NCBI GenBank assembly: GCA_012839115.1
Contig: DUNX01000018.1
Location: 1-54,788, forward strand
From: Bacillota bacterium
GTDB taxonomy: Bacteria; Bacillota; UBA4882; UBA10575
Length of the DNA: 54,788 nt
Direction: 5' to 3'
Part shown: in pieces, positions 43,833 to 51,450 of the stretch
Layout: each line of letters begins with the position of its first letter
Numbering within the stretch: the stretch's first letter is position 1
Program-made: the position numbers and the translations under genes
Notes under the pieces: generated by a model
The model's input: the letters and a program-made list of their open reading frames with translations, nothing else
The model's database searches: none
Told to the model about the DNA's origin: nothing

Positions 43833-43873
43833 AAGTGACGGTGACGCACGTGCCTGACCCCGGGAGAACCGGA

Positions 43874-46147
43874 TTGCGATTTTCAGGCCGGTGGGCGGGG
43901 ATTTTCGCCGTCTGCCTGGCCTTTTTTTTTGCCGTCCCCGTCTTTGCCGGTGGGGAGCAGGTGACCGGGGCTCCGCTCCGCCGGTGCGAAAAAGCGGTTG
44001 TTCTCTTTTTGGGCGGTCTTTCCCTTGCCGACTGGCAAGCGGCGGAAACACCGCAACTGAAAGCCCTGGCGGAGCGGGGGGCGGTGGGGCTGATGAATGT
44101 CCGGACCGCCGGTCCTTTCAGCCCGGAGAATGCCTATGCTACTTTCAACGCGGGGGAACGGGCCTTGGGCTCCCCGGAGGCCGGGGAGGTTTTGCAAACC
44201 GGGGAGGCGTATAAAATGGCTACCGCCGGCGAGGTTTTCGCCCGGCGAACGGGGGTTACACCCCCGCCCGGAGCCCTGCTGGTCATGGATTGGCCGCGCC
44301 TTGCCAAGAATAATGCCACCCTTCCCATGGTCTTGGGGCTTGGAACCTTCGGTGAGACCATGGCGCAGGGCGGGGTAAGAGTGGCGGTCTTCGGCAATGC
44401 CGACACACCGGTAGGTCCGGGGCGGGAAATAGCGCTGGCCGCGGTGGGCGGCTCCGGAATTGTTTCCCGCGGGGAGGTAGGTTCCGGGCTTTCCCGCGCC
44501 AATCCCCTGCGGCCGTGGGGGATGGAAACCGATTACCAGCGGCTCCATGCGGTATTGGTGCGGTTATTGCCGGAGGCCGACTGTCTCCTCGTGGAATTGG
44601 GGGATTCTTCCCGGGTGGAAAAGTACAGGGAATACCTCTTGCCCGCCCGGCGGCAAGAATACCGGCTCCAGGCCTTGGCTGCGGCGGATCGTTTTTTGGG
44701 AGCGCTTTTGGCCACGGTTGACCTGGAACGGACAGTACTACTTATCGTTACCCCCTACCCCTCCCGGGATGCGGTGGACCAAGGCGATACCTTGACCCCA
44801 GTCCTGGCCGCCGGGCCGGGCTTTAACCGGGGGCTACTTTTTTCGCCCAGTACCCGGCAACCCGGGATTATTGCCTTTTCCGACCTGGCGGCGACCCTCT
44901 TTGCCGCCTTCAAGATCAAGCCCCCTTCCGGTTTTTCGGGCCGCCCCCTCACCTGGGCGCCTGAGGATTCTCCCATGCAAACCCTGGCGGAAAAAAACCA
45001 CCGGATGGTCCGGGTCAATAATGCCAGAGGGCCGGTGCTGAAAGGTTTTGTCTTCATCCAAATCGCCATTTTTCTCCTGGTTCTCCTCTTTATCCTGCAC
45101 CCGCGCTTCCGTAACCCCCGCTTTTTTTCCTTCCTTCAATTTTTACTCTCCGGAATTACCGGCGTACCGCTGGGCCTTTTAGTTTTGCCGTGGTTCGGGA
45201 CCCCCAGAGTGTCCGGGACTGTCCTGTACCTGTTGGCTGTGGCGTTTGGCACCGGTTGGACCGGGGCAAGGAGGATTTTTTGCGGGCAGAGGACCCGCGC
45301 CGCCTTCCCCGCCCTGCTCGGCCTGGTAACATCCCTCGCTATCCTGGGGGATATCTTCCGGGGTTCTCCGCTTATGAGCAATTCCTTATTAGGGTATAGT
45401 CCCGTGGGTGGGGCGCGGTATTATGGAATCGGCAATGAATACCTGGGGGTTCTCCTCGGGGGATCGGTGACGGGTATTACTTTCCTCTGGGACCGCGTTG
45501 GAAGGGGAGTTCCGGCCGCCCGGTGCAAGTTCCACCCGTACATTATGCCGGTTATATCAGTCATCCTCTTCGCCCTCTGGCTCTATGCGGTTGCCGCGCC
45601 GTGGCGCGGCGCCAACCTGGGGGGAGCAATTGCCTTGACCGTGACTTACCTGGTCACCGGTTTTTCCTTTTCCGGCCGGCCTTTCTCCGTCAGGCAGAGA
45701 CTCCTGTTGGTCTTGGCCGGTGTGACCGGGTTGCTTTTCCTTTTGGGTGTGACCGATCTCCTCCGGGCTCCGGGGGTCCAATCCCATCTGGGGCTGTTGG
45801 TGACATTGCTCCGGGCGGAAGGGCCGGCCGCCGCCGTACCGGTGATCTGGCGAAAGTTGAAGATGAACCTCACTTTGATCGAGTATACAGTTTGGAGCAG
45901 GGTTTTTCTCACCTTCTTTATTGTTCTGGCGGTCTTGTTTTTACGGCCCGGGGAAAAAACAGCCGGTATCGACCGCCGGTTCCCGGCGCTGGCCAAAGGG
46001 ATCCGGGGCGCCCTGGCCGGAAGCATTACCGCGTTGGCAGTGAATGACTCGGGAATTGTCGCTGCCGCCACCGGCCTGCTTTTTCCTGTGGTCCTGCTGA
46101 CCATGATCATTTTGGAGGACTATGCTTATGATGAAGACCATGCCTAA
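43874..46147 (+). CDS. Membrane protein with alkaline-phosphatase-like extracellular domain
   Basis: 757 residues. Signal/anchor about 5-25 (WAGIFAVCLAFFFAVPVFA), an outside domain to about 380 resembling the alkaline-phosphatase/sulfatase fold (VVLFLGGLSLADW, LKALAERGAVGLMNV, TVLLIVTPYPS), then about ten membrane segments with conserved-looking YYGIGNEYLGVLLGG, APWRGANLGGAI and NDSGIVAAATG. Usual metal-site Asp/Ser pairs are not obvious, so catalysis is uncertain. TTG 43874 is chosen: GGGAG lies 7 nt upstream and the signal peptide follows at once; the frame is open to 43712 through repeats. Family known in spore-formers; role unknown. Confidence 0.7.
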   Translation: MRFSGRWAGIFAVCLAFFFAVPVFAGGEQVTGAPLRRCEKAVVLFLGGLSLADWQAAETPQLKALAERGAVGLMNVRTAGPFSPENAYATFNAGERALGSPEAGEVLQTGEAYKMATAGEVFARRTGVTPPPGALLVMDWPRLAKNNATLPMVLGLGTFGETMAQGGVRVAVFGNADTPVGPGREIALAAVGGSGIVSRGEVGSGLSRANPLRPWGMETDYQRLHAVLVRLLPEADCLLVELGDSSRVEKYREYLLPARRQEYRLQALAAADRFLGALLATVDLERTVLLIVTPYPSRDAVDQGDTLTPVLAAGPGFNRGLLFSPSTRQPGIIAFSDLAATLFAAFKIKPPSGFSGRPLTWAPEDSPMQTLAEKNHRMVRVNNARGPVLKGFVFIQIAIFLLVLLFILHPRFRNPRFFSFLQFLLSGITGVPLGLLVLPWFGTPRVSGTVLYLLAVAFGTGWTGARRIFCGQRTRAAFPALLGLVTSLAILGDIFRGSPLMSNSLLGYSPVGGARYYGIGNEYLGVLLGGSVTGITFLWDRVGRGVPAARCKFHPYIMPVISVILFALWLYAVAAPWRGANLGGAIALTVTYLVTGFSFSGRPFSVRQRLLLVLAGVTGLLFLLGVTDLLRAPGVQSHLGLLVTLLRAEGPAAAVPVIWRKLKMNLTLIEYTVWSRVFLTFFIVLAVLFLRPGEKTAGIDRRFPALAKGIRGALAGSITALAVNDSGIVAAATGLLFPVVLLTMIILEDYAYDEDHA

Positions 46148-46186
46148 ATCCACCCCTTATGAGGCTTTTTTACAAAGGTTGCCCGA

Positions 46187-46346
46187 TGGATTCACCCGTC
46201 AGGTGTACCAGCCAGGTTCACACAAACTGTTTCACCCCGGCACAGGTGCACCATGGATGTGTACCCAAATGAATCTACCCCTCCGGTGTACGCAATAGGT
46301 CGACCCGAAGGGCCTACCCTGAGGGTGACTAATCTTTCACCCGGCG
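46187..46346 (+). repeat. Degenerate about 13-bp tandem array
   Basis: About twelve units of 12-16 bp with consensus near AGGTGTACCCGNC, e.g. AGGTGTACCAGCC (46201-46213), AGGTGCACCATGG (46244-46256), ATGTGTACCCAAAT (46257-46270), AGGTCGACCCGAAG (46297-46310), TTTCACCCGGCG (46335-46346). Fills most of the 254-bp gene-free spacer. Confidence 0.5.
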
Positions 46347-46401
46347 AGCAATAATAAAGGTAATCAGCGCTTGAGCAGAAAAAGAAGGGGAGGTAAGGCT
46401 T

Positions 46402-46737
46402 TTGAAAGAGGATTTAACTGAACAAGTGGCCTATTTGCGGGGATTAGTCGAGGGGCGTGATTTGACCACAGGCGAGAACACGAAGGTACTGTGGAAACAG
46501 ATGGTGCAGATCCTTGATTTGGCTGCTGGCGAGGTGAGGCGGCTCGGTAAAGAACAGGAACAGCTAAAAGAGTATATCGAAGCCATCGATGAAGACCTGG
46601 GTCATTTGGAGGACCATTATTATCCAGCGGAAAACCTGGAGGAAGAAGAAGCAGAGTTGCAAATCAGCAGTACCGGGGCTGGTGATACCAGTGATACCCG
46701 GACCACCGCTCCGGGGGTTGAGGAGACTCCACACTAA
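46402..46737 (+). CDS. CD1247-like N-terminal domain protein
   Basis: 111 residues, acidic and helical. EQVAYLRGLVEGRDLTTGEN ... LKEYIEAIDEDLGHLEDHYY has the pattern of a small clostridial family typified by CD1247 (coiled-coil N-terminal domain, YLRGLAEG and EIDEDL). Family members often end in a CxxC zinc ribbon; here that part is absent and replaced by a Ser/Thr/Gly tail. TTG 46402 follows AGGGGAGG by 8 nt. Function unknown. Confidence 0.7.
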   Translation: MKEDLTEQVAYLRGLVEGRDLTTGENTKVLWKQMVQILDLAAGEVRRLGKEQEQLKEYIEAIDEDLGHLEDHYYPAENLEEEEAELQISSTGAGDTSDTRTTAPGVEETPH

Positions 46738-46831
46738 CACCAATGGCGGGCGGGTGCGCCGGAGCTATTTCTTACGTTGCGTATCTTTTTTTATCCACGC
46801 CACAGTTACGCGAAAAAGCCATATCCCGGTG

Positions 46832-46894
46832 GCGGGCTCGCGCGTGCGGGCTCCGTGTGGGCGGGCTCCGTGTGGGCGGGCTCCTTCTGTGTGG
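46832..46894 (+). repeat. 15-bp tandem repeats
   Basis: GCGGGCTCCGTGTGG at 46846-46860 and 46861-46875 (identical), a 19-bp variant at 46876-46894 and a partial GCGGGCTC at 46832-46839 next to an alternating GCGCGTGCG tract. The last unit merges into the left arm of the terminator. Confidence 0.85.
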
Positions 46895-46934
46895 GCTGCA
46901 AGAGAAAACCTTCTCTTACAGCCCGTTTTCTTTG
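46893..46934 (+). terminator. Intrinsic terminator downstream of the CD1247-like gene
   Basis: GGGCTG (46893-46898), one mismatch, AAGAGAA, loop AACC, TTCTCTT, mismatch, CAGCCC (46919-46924), then GTTTTCTTT. A 13-step stem. Confidence 0.9.
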
Positions 46935-47253
46935 TAACAGATGGTTTTTTTGCCGGCCGCCAGGTTATAATTTTTTCGCTATGTCCATATCTATACATTA
47001 GGGACGGGCGCCCGGCCCACTTGGAAGCTATGCTGTGCGCGGATTCGCGTACGCGCGCATAAATAAGACGCCGCTACAGCGCCCAGGCCAACGTTCACGG
47101 ACGCGCGTATTTCGGTCGGGGTAGTCTAAAACGTGGTGATACGGTTCGCATACGCGTGCATACGCGCGACCCCGCCTTTTTGGCCATGAGATGTTCCGGA
47201 TGGGTATGTTCCGGGCGGTTACGCTTTACTATAAGCTGGGGCGCGTTTTGCGG
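46935..47253 (+). other. Gene-free leader of the spoIIIA operon with periodic CG tracts
   Basis: No gene. TATAAT at about 46966 has only a weak -35 (TGGTTT, 17 bp). A clear sigma-E promoter was not found. Three similar 15-mers recur every 50-51 bp: TTCGCGTACGCGCGC (47044), TTCACGGACGCGCGT (47094), TTCGCATACGCGTGC (47145). They lie on the side facing spoIIIAA. Confidence 0.5.
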
Positions 47254-48261
47254 ATGCGTATGGAAGGAGCAAAAGAAGCAACGGTGGCGGGCATCAGGGA
47301 AGTATTGATGTATATGGCTCCCTGCCTCCGGCGGACGCTGGAAAAGATGGGCGAAGTCTTACAGGAACTGGAAGAGATCCGGCTGCGCGCCGGCCAACCC
47401 CTTCAGGTCGAAACCGGCTTGGCCTCCACTCTGGTTACACCGGAAGGTCTTTTTACCGACCGGAAGGAGCGGGCCCTTCGGGTCGCGGAAGAGGATATCC
47501 TGCGCTGTTTGCAATTAATGGGAGAAAACTCCCTTTATACCCTGGAAGAAGAGTTGAAAGAGGGTTTCATTACCCTCCCCGGCGGCCACCGGGTCGGTCT
47601 TGCCGGTGAATGCCTGGCGGAAAACGGCCGCCTGGTCCGGGTAAAAAGGGTAACCGCTTTGAACCTGCGCATTGCCAGGGAAGCCATTGGCAGTAGCCGG
47701 CCGGTATTGCCCTTTTTGGTTGCGGGCGAACGCCCGCTACGGGTAATGATCATTTCACCGCCGCAGGCGGGAAAGACCACCCTCCTCCGGGATATTGTCC
47801 GCAGTTTTAGCAATGGGGAAGGGGTCCCGGCCCCGGTCAAAGTCGGCCTGGTGGATGAGAGAGGGGAAATTGCCGGGTGCTTTCGGGGGGTACCCCAGTT
47901 GGATGTAGGGATCCGTACGGATGTCCTCAGCGGTTGCCCGAAACAGGACGGGATCCTTCTTCTCCTTCGTTCCATGAGCCCCCAGGTGATTGCCACCGAC
48001 GAGATTGGCCGCCCCGCGGATTTAAGAGTGATTGAAGAAGTCCTCAATGCCGGTGTTGGTTTCATTGTCACCGCCCATGCTTGGGATACGCAGGATCTTT
48101 CTTTACGCCCGGTTTTGCGGGAGATTTGGCTACAGGGGCTGGTGGAAAAGGTGATTATTCTTAGCCGGCGTTACGGATCGGGAACCCTGGAGGGAATATG
48201 GGATGGGAAGACAAAAAAAGCCCTGCCGGTGAAGCCGGTACGGCTGGGGGTGGAAAATTGA
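47254..48261 (+). CDS. spoIIIAA: Stage III sporulation protein AA (ATPase)
   Basis: Mother-cell ATPase of the SpoIIIA-SpoIIQ channel, related to secretion ATPases. 335 residues from ATG 47254: ELEEIRLRAGQPLQV, Walker A SPPQAGKTTLLRD near 170, Walker B VGLVDERGEIAG, and TDEIGRPADLRVIEEVLNAG, VTAHAWD. The start is unclear: ATG 47254, ATG 47260, GTG 47284 and ATG 47308 are in frame; GGAAGGAG at 47262-47269 would suit a start slightly beyond, and the frame is open to 47191. First gene of the eight-gene spoIIIA operon, sigma-E dependent in Bacillus. Confidence 0.95.
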   Translation: MRMEGAKEATVAGIREVLMYMAPCLRRTLEKMGEVLQELEEIRLRAGQPLQVETGLASTLVTPEGLFTDRKERALRVAEEDILRCLQLMGENSLYTLEEELKEGFITLPGGHRVGLAGECLAENGRLVRVKRVTALNLRIAREAIGSSRPVLPFLVAGERPLRVMIISPPQAGKTTLLRDIVRSFSNGEGVPAPVKVGLVDERGEIAGCFRGVPQLDVGIRTDVLSGCPKQDGILLLLRSMSPQVIATDEIGRPADLRVIEEVLNAGVGFIVTAHAWDTQDLSLRPVLREIWLQGLVEKVIILSRRYGSGTLEGIWDGKTKKALPVKPVRLGVEN

Positions 48262-48773
48262 AGCTGGCCGGCGCCCTGTTAATAATTTTGGCTTCGACCG
48301 CCGCCGGGTGGTTGTGGGGGTTGATGCTACGGAAACGCCGCAAAAACCTGGCGGATCTACGCCGCCTTTTGCAATGGTTGGAGACGGAGATCGGTTATAA
48401 CCTCCTACCTTTACGTGAGGCTTTTTTCCGGATCAGCCAAAGGCTGCAGGGGGAGGTTTCCCTTTTTGCCACAGCTTTTATCCGGTTTTTAGATGGCCCC
48501 GAGGGCTTGACCGCGGGTGAAGCCTGGCAAAAAACCATTGAAAGTTGCCGCGAGAAATTGGTTTTGGCCGCTCCGGACTGGATGATCCTGGAGGATTTAG
48601 GGTGCAACCTCGGGACCACCGACCGGGAGCACCAGTTAAAGGCGATCCGGGAAGGGATTGAACGGATAGAGATCCAGGAAACCGCCGCCGAAGAGCGAGC
48701 GGCAAAGAACGAAAAGCTCTACCGCTACCTGGGGATGGCCGCCGGCACCCTGACCGTCTTGTTATTTTACTGA
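48258..48773 (+). CDS. spoIIIAB: Stage III sporulation protein AB
   Basis: 171 residues, the same length as Bacillus SpoIIIAB, related to GspF-type inner-membrane proteins. N-terminal membrane segment (GALLIILASTAAGWLWGLML), helical cytoplasmic body (LRRLLQWLETEIGYNLLPLREAF), C-terminal membrane end (AAGTLTVLLFY). TTG 48258 overlaps the spoIIIAA stop by 4 bp with GGGGGTGG upstream, so coupling is expected; the open frame starting 48198 is rejected. Confidence 0.94.
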   Translation: MKLAGALLIILASTAAGWLWGLMLRKRRKNLADLRRLLQWLETEIGYNLLPLREAFFRISQRLQGEVSLFATAFIRFLDGPEGLTAGEAWQKTIESCREKLVLAAPDWMILEDLGCNLGTTDREHQLKAIREGIERIEIQETAAEERAAKNEKLYRYLGMAAGTLTVLLFY

Positions 48774-48831
48774 CCGCCGGGTCGCAGGCGGGCCTGGCCG
48801 CGCAGGCAGCGAGGAGAAGGAGGGTTTGCCG

Positions 48832-49029
48832 GTGCCTGATATTAATATTATCTTTAAAATTGCCGGGGTCGGAATCTTAATTTCCATTTTGAATATGGTT
48901 TTAAAGCAGGCGGACAAGGAGGAGCAGGCACAGATGTTAACCTTGGTCGGGGTGGTGGTGGTCTTGTTATTGGTCATCCAGTTAATTCAACGTTTATTCC
49001 ACGACGTTCGGGCGGTTTTTGGGCTTTAG
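48832..49029 (+). CDS. spoIIIAC: Stage III sporulation protein AC
   Basis: 65-residue membrane protein with two hydrophobic helices (IIFKIAGVGILISILNMVL; LVGVVVVLLLVIQLI) and the KQADKEEQAQ loop typical of SpoIIIAC. GTG 48832 lies 7 nt after AAGGAGGG; TTG 48826 would be too close. Part of the mother-cell channel platform. Confidence 0.94.
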   Translation: MPDINIIFKIAGVGILISILNMVLKQADKEEQAQMLTLVGVVVVLLLVIQLIQRLFHDVRAVFGL

Positions 49030-49125
49030 TGGATTAGTTTTTAGTTTATCGTGTTTAATCGCACGTGCGGTTCTAGTTTGCCAAGGTATTTATCTCGACT
49101 TAGTCTGGGTAAAGGGGAGAAAGCC

Positions 49126-49509
49126 GTGGATCTCGGTGTTTTTTTAGGCATTGTCCTTTTGGCTGTAGTCTTTCTCTCTTTGTTACGGCAGACCCGCCCG
49201 GAATTGGCTGTTCTCCTTTCCGTGGCAGCGGGGGTAATTATCTTCCTGCGGCTCATCGGGCCCCTGCAGGAACTGGTCAGAACCTTTGAATTCCTGGCGA
49301 CGCAGGCACAAATTAACCTGGTTTACCTGCAAATCGTTTTCCGGGTAATGGGTGTGGCCTACCTGACCGGGTTTACCGCCCAAATTTGCAGGGATGCCGG
49401 GGAAGGGGCTTTGGCGCTAAAATTGGAGATGGCGGGGAAGGTTATTATCCTTTTTCTGGCCGTCCCGGTACTCGTGGCCATCCTCGAATCGGTCCTGCGT
49501 ATGCTTTGA
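49126..49509 (+). CDS. spoIIIAD: Stage III sporulation protein AD
   Basis: 127-residue membrane protein with four hydrophobic segments (VFLGIVLLAVVFLSLL, LAVLLSVAAGVIIFLRL, YLQIVFRVMGVAYLTGF, VIILFLAVPVLVAIL). GFTAQICRDAGEGALALKLE is a family hallmark. GTG 49126 is 6 nt after AAAGGGGAG; the frame is open from 49051. Confidence 0.94.
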   Translation: MDLGVFLGIVLLAVVFLSLLRQTRPELAVLLSVAAGVIIFLRLIGPLQELVRTFEFLATQAQINLVYLQIVFRVMGVAYLTGFTAQICRDAGEGALALKLEMAGKVIILFLAVPVLVAILESVLRML

Positions 49510-49520
49510 AGGGGAAAAAG

Positions 49521-50912
49521 ATGAAATATCCGAAACAGCCGGTTTTGGCAGCGGTCTTGCTTGTCGTAATCTTTAGCGCCGGGGTCGCGCACGCGCGTGC
49601 ACACGCGCCTGGTAGGCAAACGTCCGGAAGCATGGCGCAGAGCGCCGGGGTCGCGCACGCGCGTGCACACACCGGGGGGGCCAAGGCGACCGGAGCACCC
49701 CGGGCATTCCTGGAAGCGACAGGGCCGGTCTGGACAGCCCCGAAAGCGACCGGGTCGGCCTGGGCAGTGCCGGAGGTGGCCGGGGCGGCAGGAACGGCGG
49801 GAGCGGCATGGACGTTGCCGGAGGTGGCAGGGATCGATGCCGTGGTGGAAGAGGAACTGAACCATTTGGATTTGGAGGGCCCTTATTCGTTGCTCAGGAG
49901 GATGGACCGGGAAACCCGGGAGCTCCTTCCGGAGTGGGACCCGGCAGCCTGGGCCAAAGGGGGGCTGAAGTTAGACGTTTCCGGCATGGCCGGAAGACTA
50001 ATCCGGCTCCTCTGGAAAGAAGTGGTGGTCAACTTCAGCCTCTTGGGGAAGTTGATTATTTTGGCGGTGGTTGCCGCGGTTTTATCCAAGTTCCAACAGG
50101 CTTGGAACCGGGAGAGTTTGGGCCGGCTGGTGGAGAGCGTCATCTATCTGGTCCTGATGGGGCTGGTCATCCAGAGCCTTCATTTCACCCTTAATCTGGC
50201 CCGTGGAAGCCTTGACCGGGTAACCGGGTTTATTTATGCCTTGCTGCCGGGGATCTTTACCCTGCTGACCGCAGCGGGCGGGTTGACGTTGGCCAGTATT
50301 TGTCATCCGGTGGTTTGGACCGGGATTGGTCTGGTGGTCCGGGCCATCAAAGATCTGGTTTTCCCCCTGATCTATTTCGGAGGAATAATTGGGCTTGTCT
50401 CAATGCTGGCAGAAGGCTTTAGCCTGAGCAAGCTGGGGGGGTTAGCCCGGAAACTGGCAATAGGGCTGTTAGGGCTCTTGGTCGCTCTTTTTCTGGGTGT
50501 GGTTACCATTCAAGGGATATCCGTGGCTGTGGCTGACGGGGTAAGTTTGCGGGCGGCCAAGTTTGTCACAGGGACTTTTGTACCCCTGGTCGGGAGCGCA
50601 CTGGCGGACAGCATGGAACTGGCGGCCGGATGCTCGTTACTGATCAAAAACGGGCTCGGCCTTTTTGGCGCAGTCGCCGCTGTTCTTATCTGTCTCCACC
50701 CGGCCTTAAAGGTTCTGGCAGTAGCGCTCATTTATTACCTGGCTTCCGCGCTGGTACAGCCCGCAGGAGAAGAACGGTTGGCCGCGGCTTTGCATGAAGT
50801 AGGCAACATCTTTTTGATGGTCTTTGCCGCCTTGGCCATCACCGGGTTGATGTTTTTCTTCTGCCTCACGATCTTGACCGGGCTGGGAAATATGACCGTA
50901 ATGATCCGCTAG
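49521..50912 (+). CDS. spoIIIAE: Stage III sporulation protein AE
   Basis: 463 residues, about 65 longer than Bacillus SpoIIIAE (about 400). Signal peptide 8-27, then a long Ala/Gly/Pro region (28-110) in which SAGVAHARAH appears twice 22 residues apart, followed by ATGPVW, ATGSAW and GAAW-type echoes. The conserved part begins near 113 (VVEEELNHLDLEGPYSLLRR) and continues with multiple membrane segments (ILAVVAAVLSKFQQAWN, FPLIYFGGIIGLVSMLAEG, ADGVSLRAAKFVTGTFVPLV). The extra N-terminal region is encoded by duplicated, CG-alternating DNA. ATG 49521 follows GAAGGGG. Confidence 0.94.
   Translation: MKYPKQPVLAAVLLVVIFSAGVAHARAHAPGRQTSGSMAQSAGVAHARAHTGGAKATGAPRAFLEATGPVWTAPKATGSAWAVPEVAGAAGTAGAAWTLPEVAGIDAVVEEELNHLDLEGPYSLLRRMDRETRELLPEWDPAAWAKGGLKLDVSGMAGRLIRLLWKEVVVNFSLLGKLIILAVVAAVLSKFQQAWNRESLGRLVESVIYLVLMGLVIQSLHFTLNLARGSLDRVTGFIYALLPGIFTLLTAAGGLTLASICHPVVWTGIGLVVRAIKDLVFPLIYFGGIIGLVSMLAEGFSLSKLGGLARKLAIGLLGLLVALFLGVVTIQGISVAVADGVSLRAAKFVTGTFVPLVGSALADSMELAAGCSLLIKNGLGLFGAVAAVLICLHPALKVLAVALIYYLASALVQPAGEERLAAALHEVGNIFLMVFAALAITGLMFFFCLTILTGLGNMTVMIR
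49575..49670 (+). repeat. 30-bp perfect direct repeat inside spoIIIAE
   Basis: Copies at 49575-49604 and 49641-49670, 66 bp (22 codons) apart, each starting AGCGCCGGGGTCGCGC and containing the perfect palindrome GCACGCGCGTGC. Both are in the spoIIIAE frame and encode SAGVAHARAH. Related in character to the intergenic CG tracts. Confidence 0.95.
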
Positions 50913-50925
50913 GGGAGAGGGTTTT

Positions 50926-51450
50926 TTGAAAGCAGCGATCCGGTCTTTATTGGCGTTGGTTCTTTTAGGAGGGTTCCTGGAACTACTGCTCCCTGCGGAT
51001 GAGATGCGGAAATATTCCCGGATGGTCGTAGGTTTGCTGGTCCTTTTCTCCCTGCTGCGATTGGTGATTACGGGCATTGACGACCTTGGCACAGAAAGGA
51101 TCTTCCGGAGTCTCGAGGGGGAAGAACCAGCCCTCTCCAGCCGGTCTTTGCTGGCGGAGGGGGAACGGATCCGCCAGGCCGGGATGAAAAAGGCCGGAGA
51201 GGTGATCACCCCTTTAGTGACAGAGAGAGTAAAAAAGCTGCTGCAGGAGGTAACCGGGGATGAAGGCCTGCAGTTGCAACTGACAGTAACGGAGGGAGAG
51301 AAGATTGCAGGGGTAAAAATCGTTTTGTACAGGGATCCCGCTTGGCCGGCCGGGACTTTGGAGCGTTTAGCCGGGGAAATACTGGGGATTAACCCGGAAA
51401 AAGTGGAGGTGGAAAAGGCTTTTGCCCGGAATCCAAGAGAGAAAATTTGA
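50926..51450 (+). CDS. spoIIIAF: Stage III sporulation protein AF
   Basis: 174 residues: two N-terminal membrane helices (LLALVLLGGFLELLLP; MVVGLLVLFSLLRLVI) and a soluble domain of ring-building type (LQLTVTEGEKIAGVKIVL ... LGINPEKVEVEKA). TTG 50926 lies after GGGGAGAGGG. Overlaps spoIIIAG by 29 bp. Confidence 0.94.
   Translation: MKAAIRSLLALVLLGGFLELLLPADEMRKYSRMVVGLLVLFSLLRLVITGIDDLGTERIFRSLEGEEPALSSRSLLAEGERIRQAGMKKAGEVITPLVTERVKKLLQEVTGDEGLQLQLTVTEGEKIAGVKIVLYRDPAWPAGTLERLAGEILGINPEKVEVEKAFARNPREKI

Noticed and set aside
46743-46937. A + strand frame of 64 codons beginning MAGGCAGAISYVAYLF
   Set aside because: The first 30 residues look membrane-like, but there is no ribosome site within 15 nt, the rest is read from 15-bp repeats, and the frame ends inside a strong terminator's T-tail. 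May be a remnant at most.
46950-46995. Sigma-E promoter for spoIIIA near TATACATT
   Set aside because: A -10-like sequence exists but no -35 at 13-15 bp spacing.
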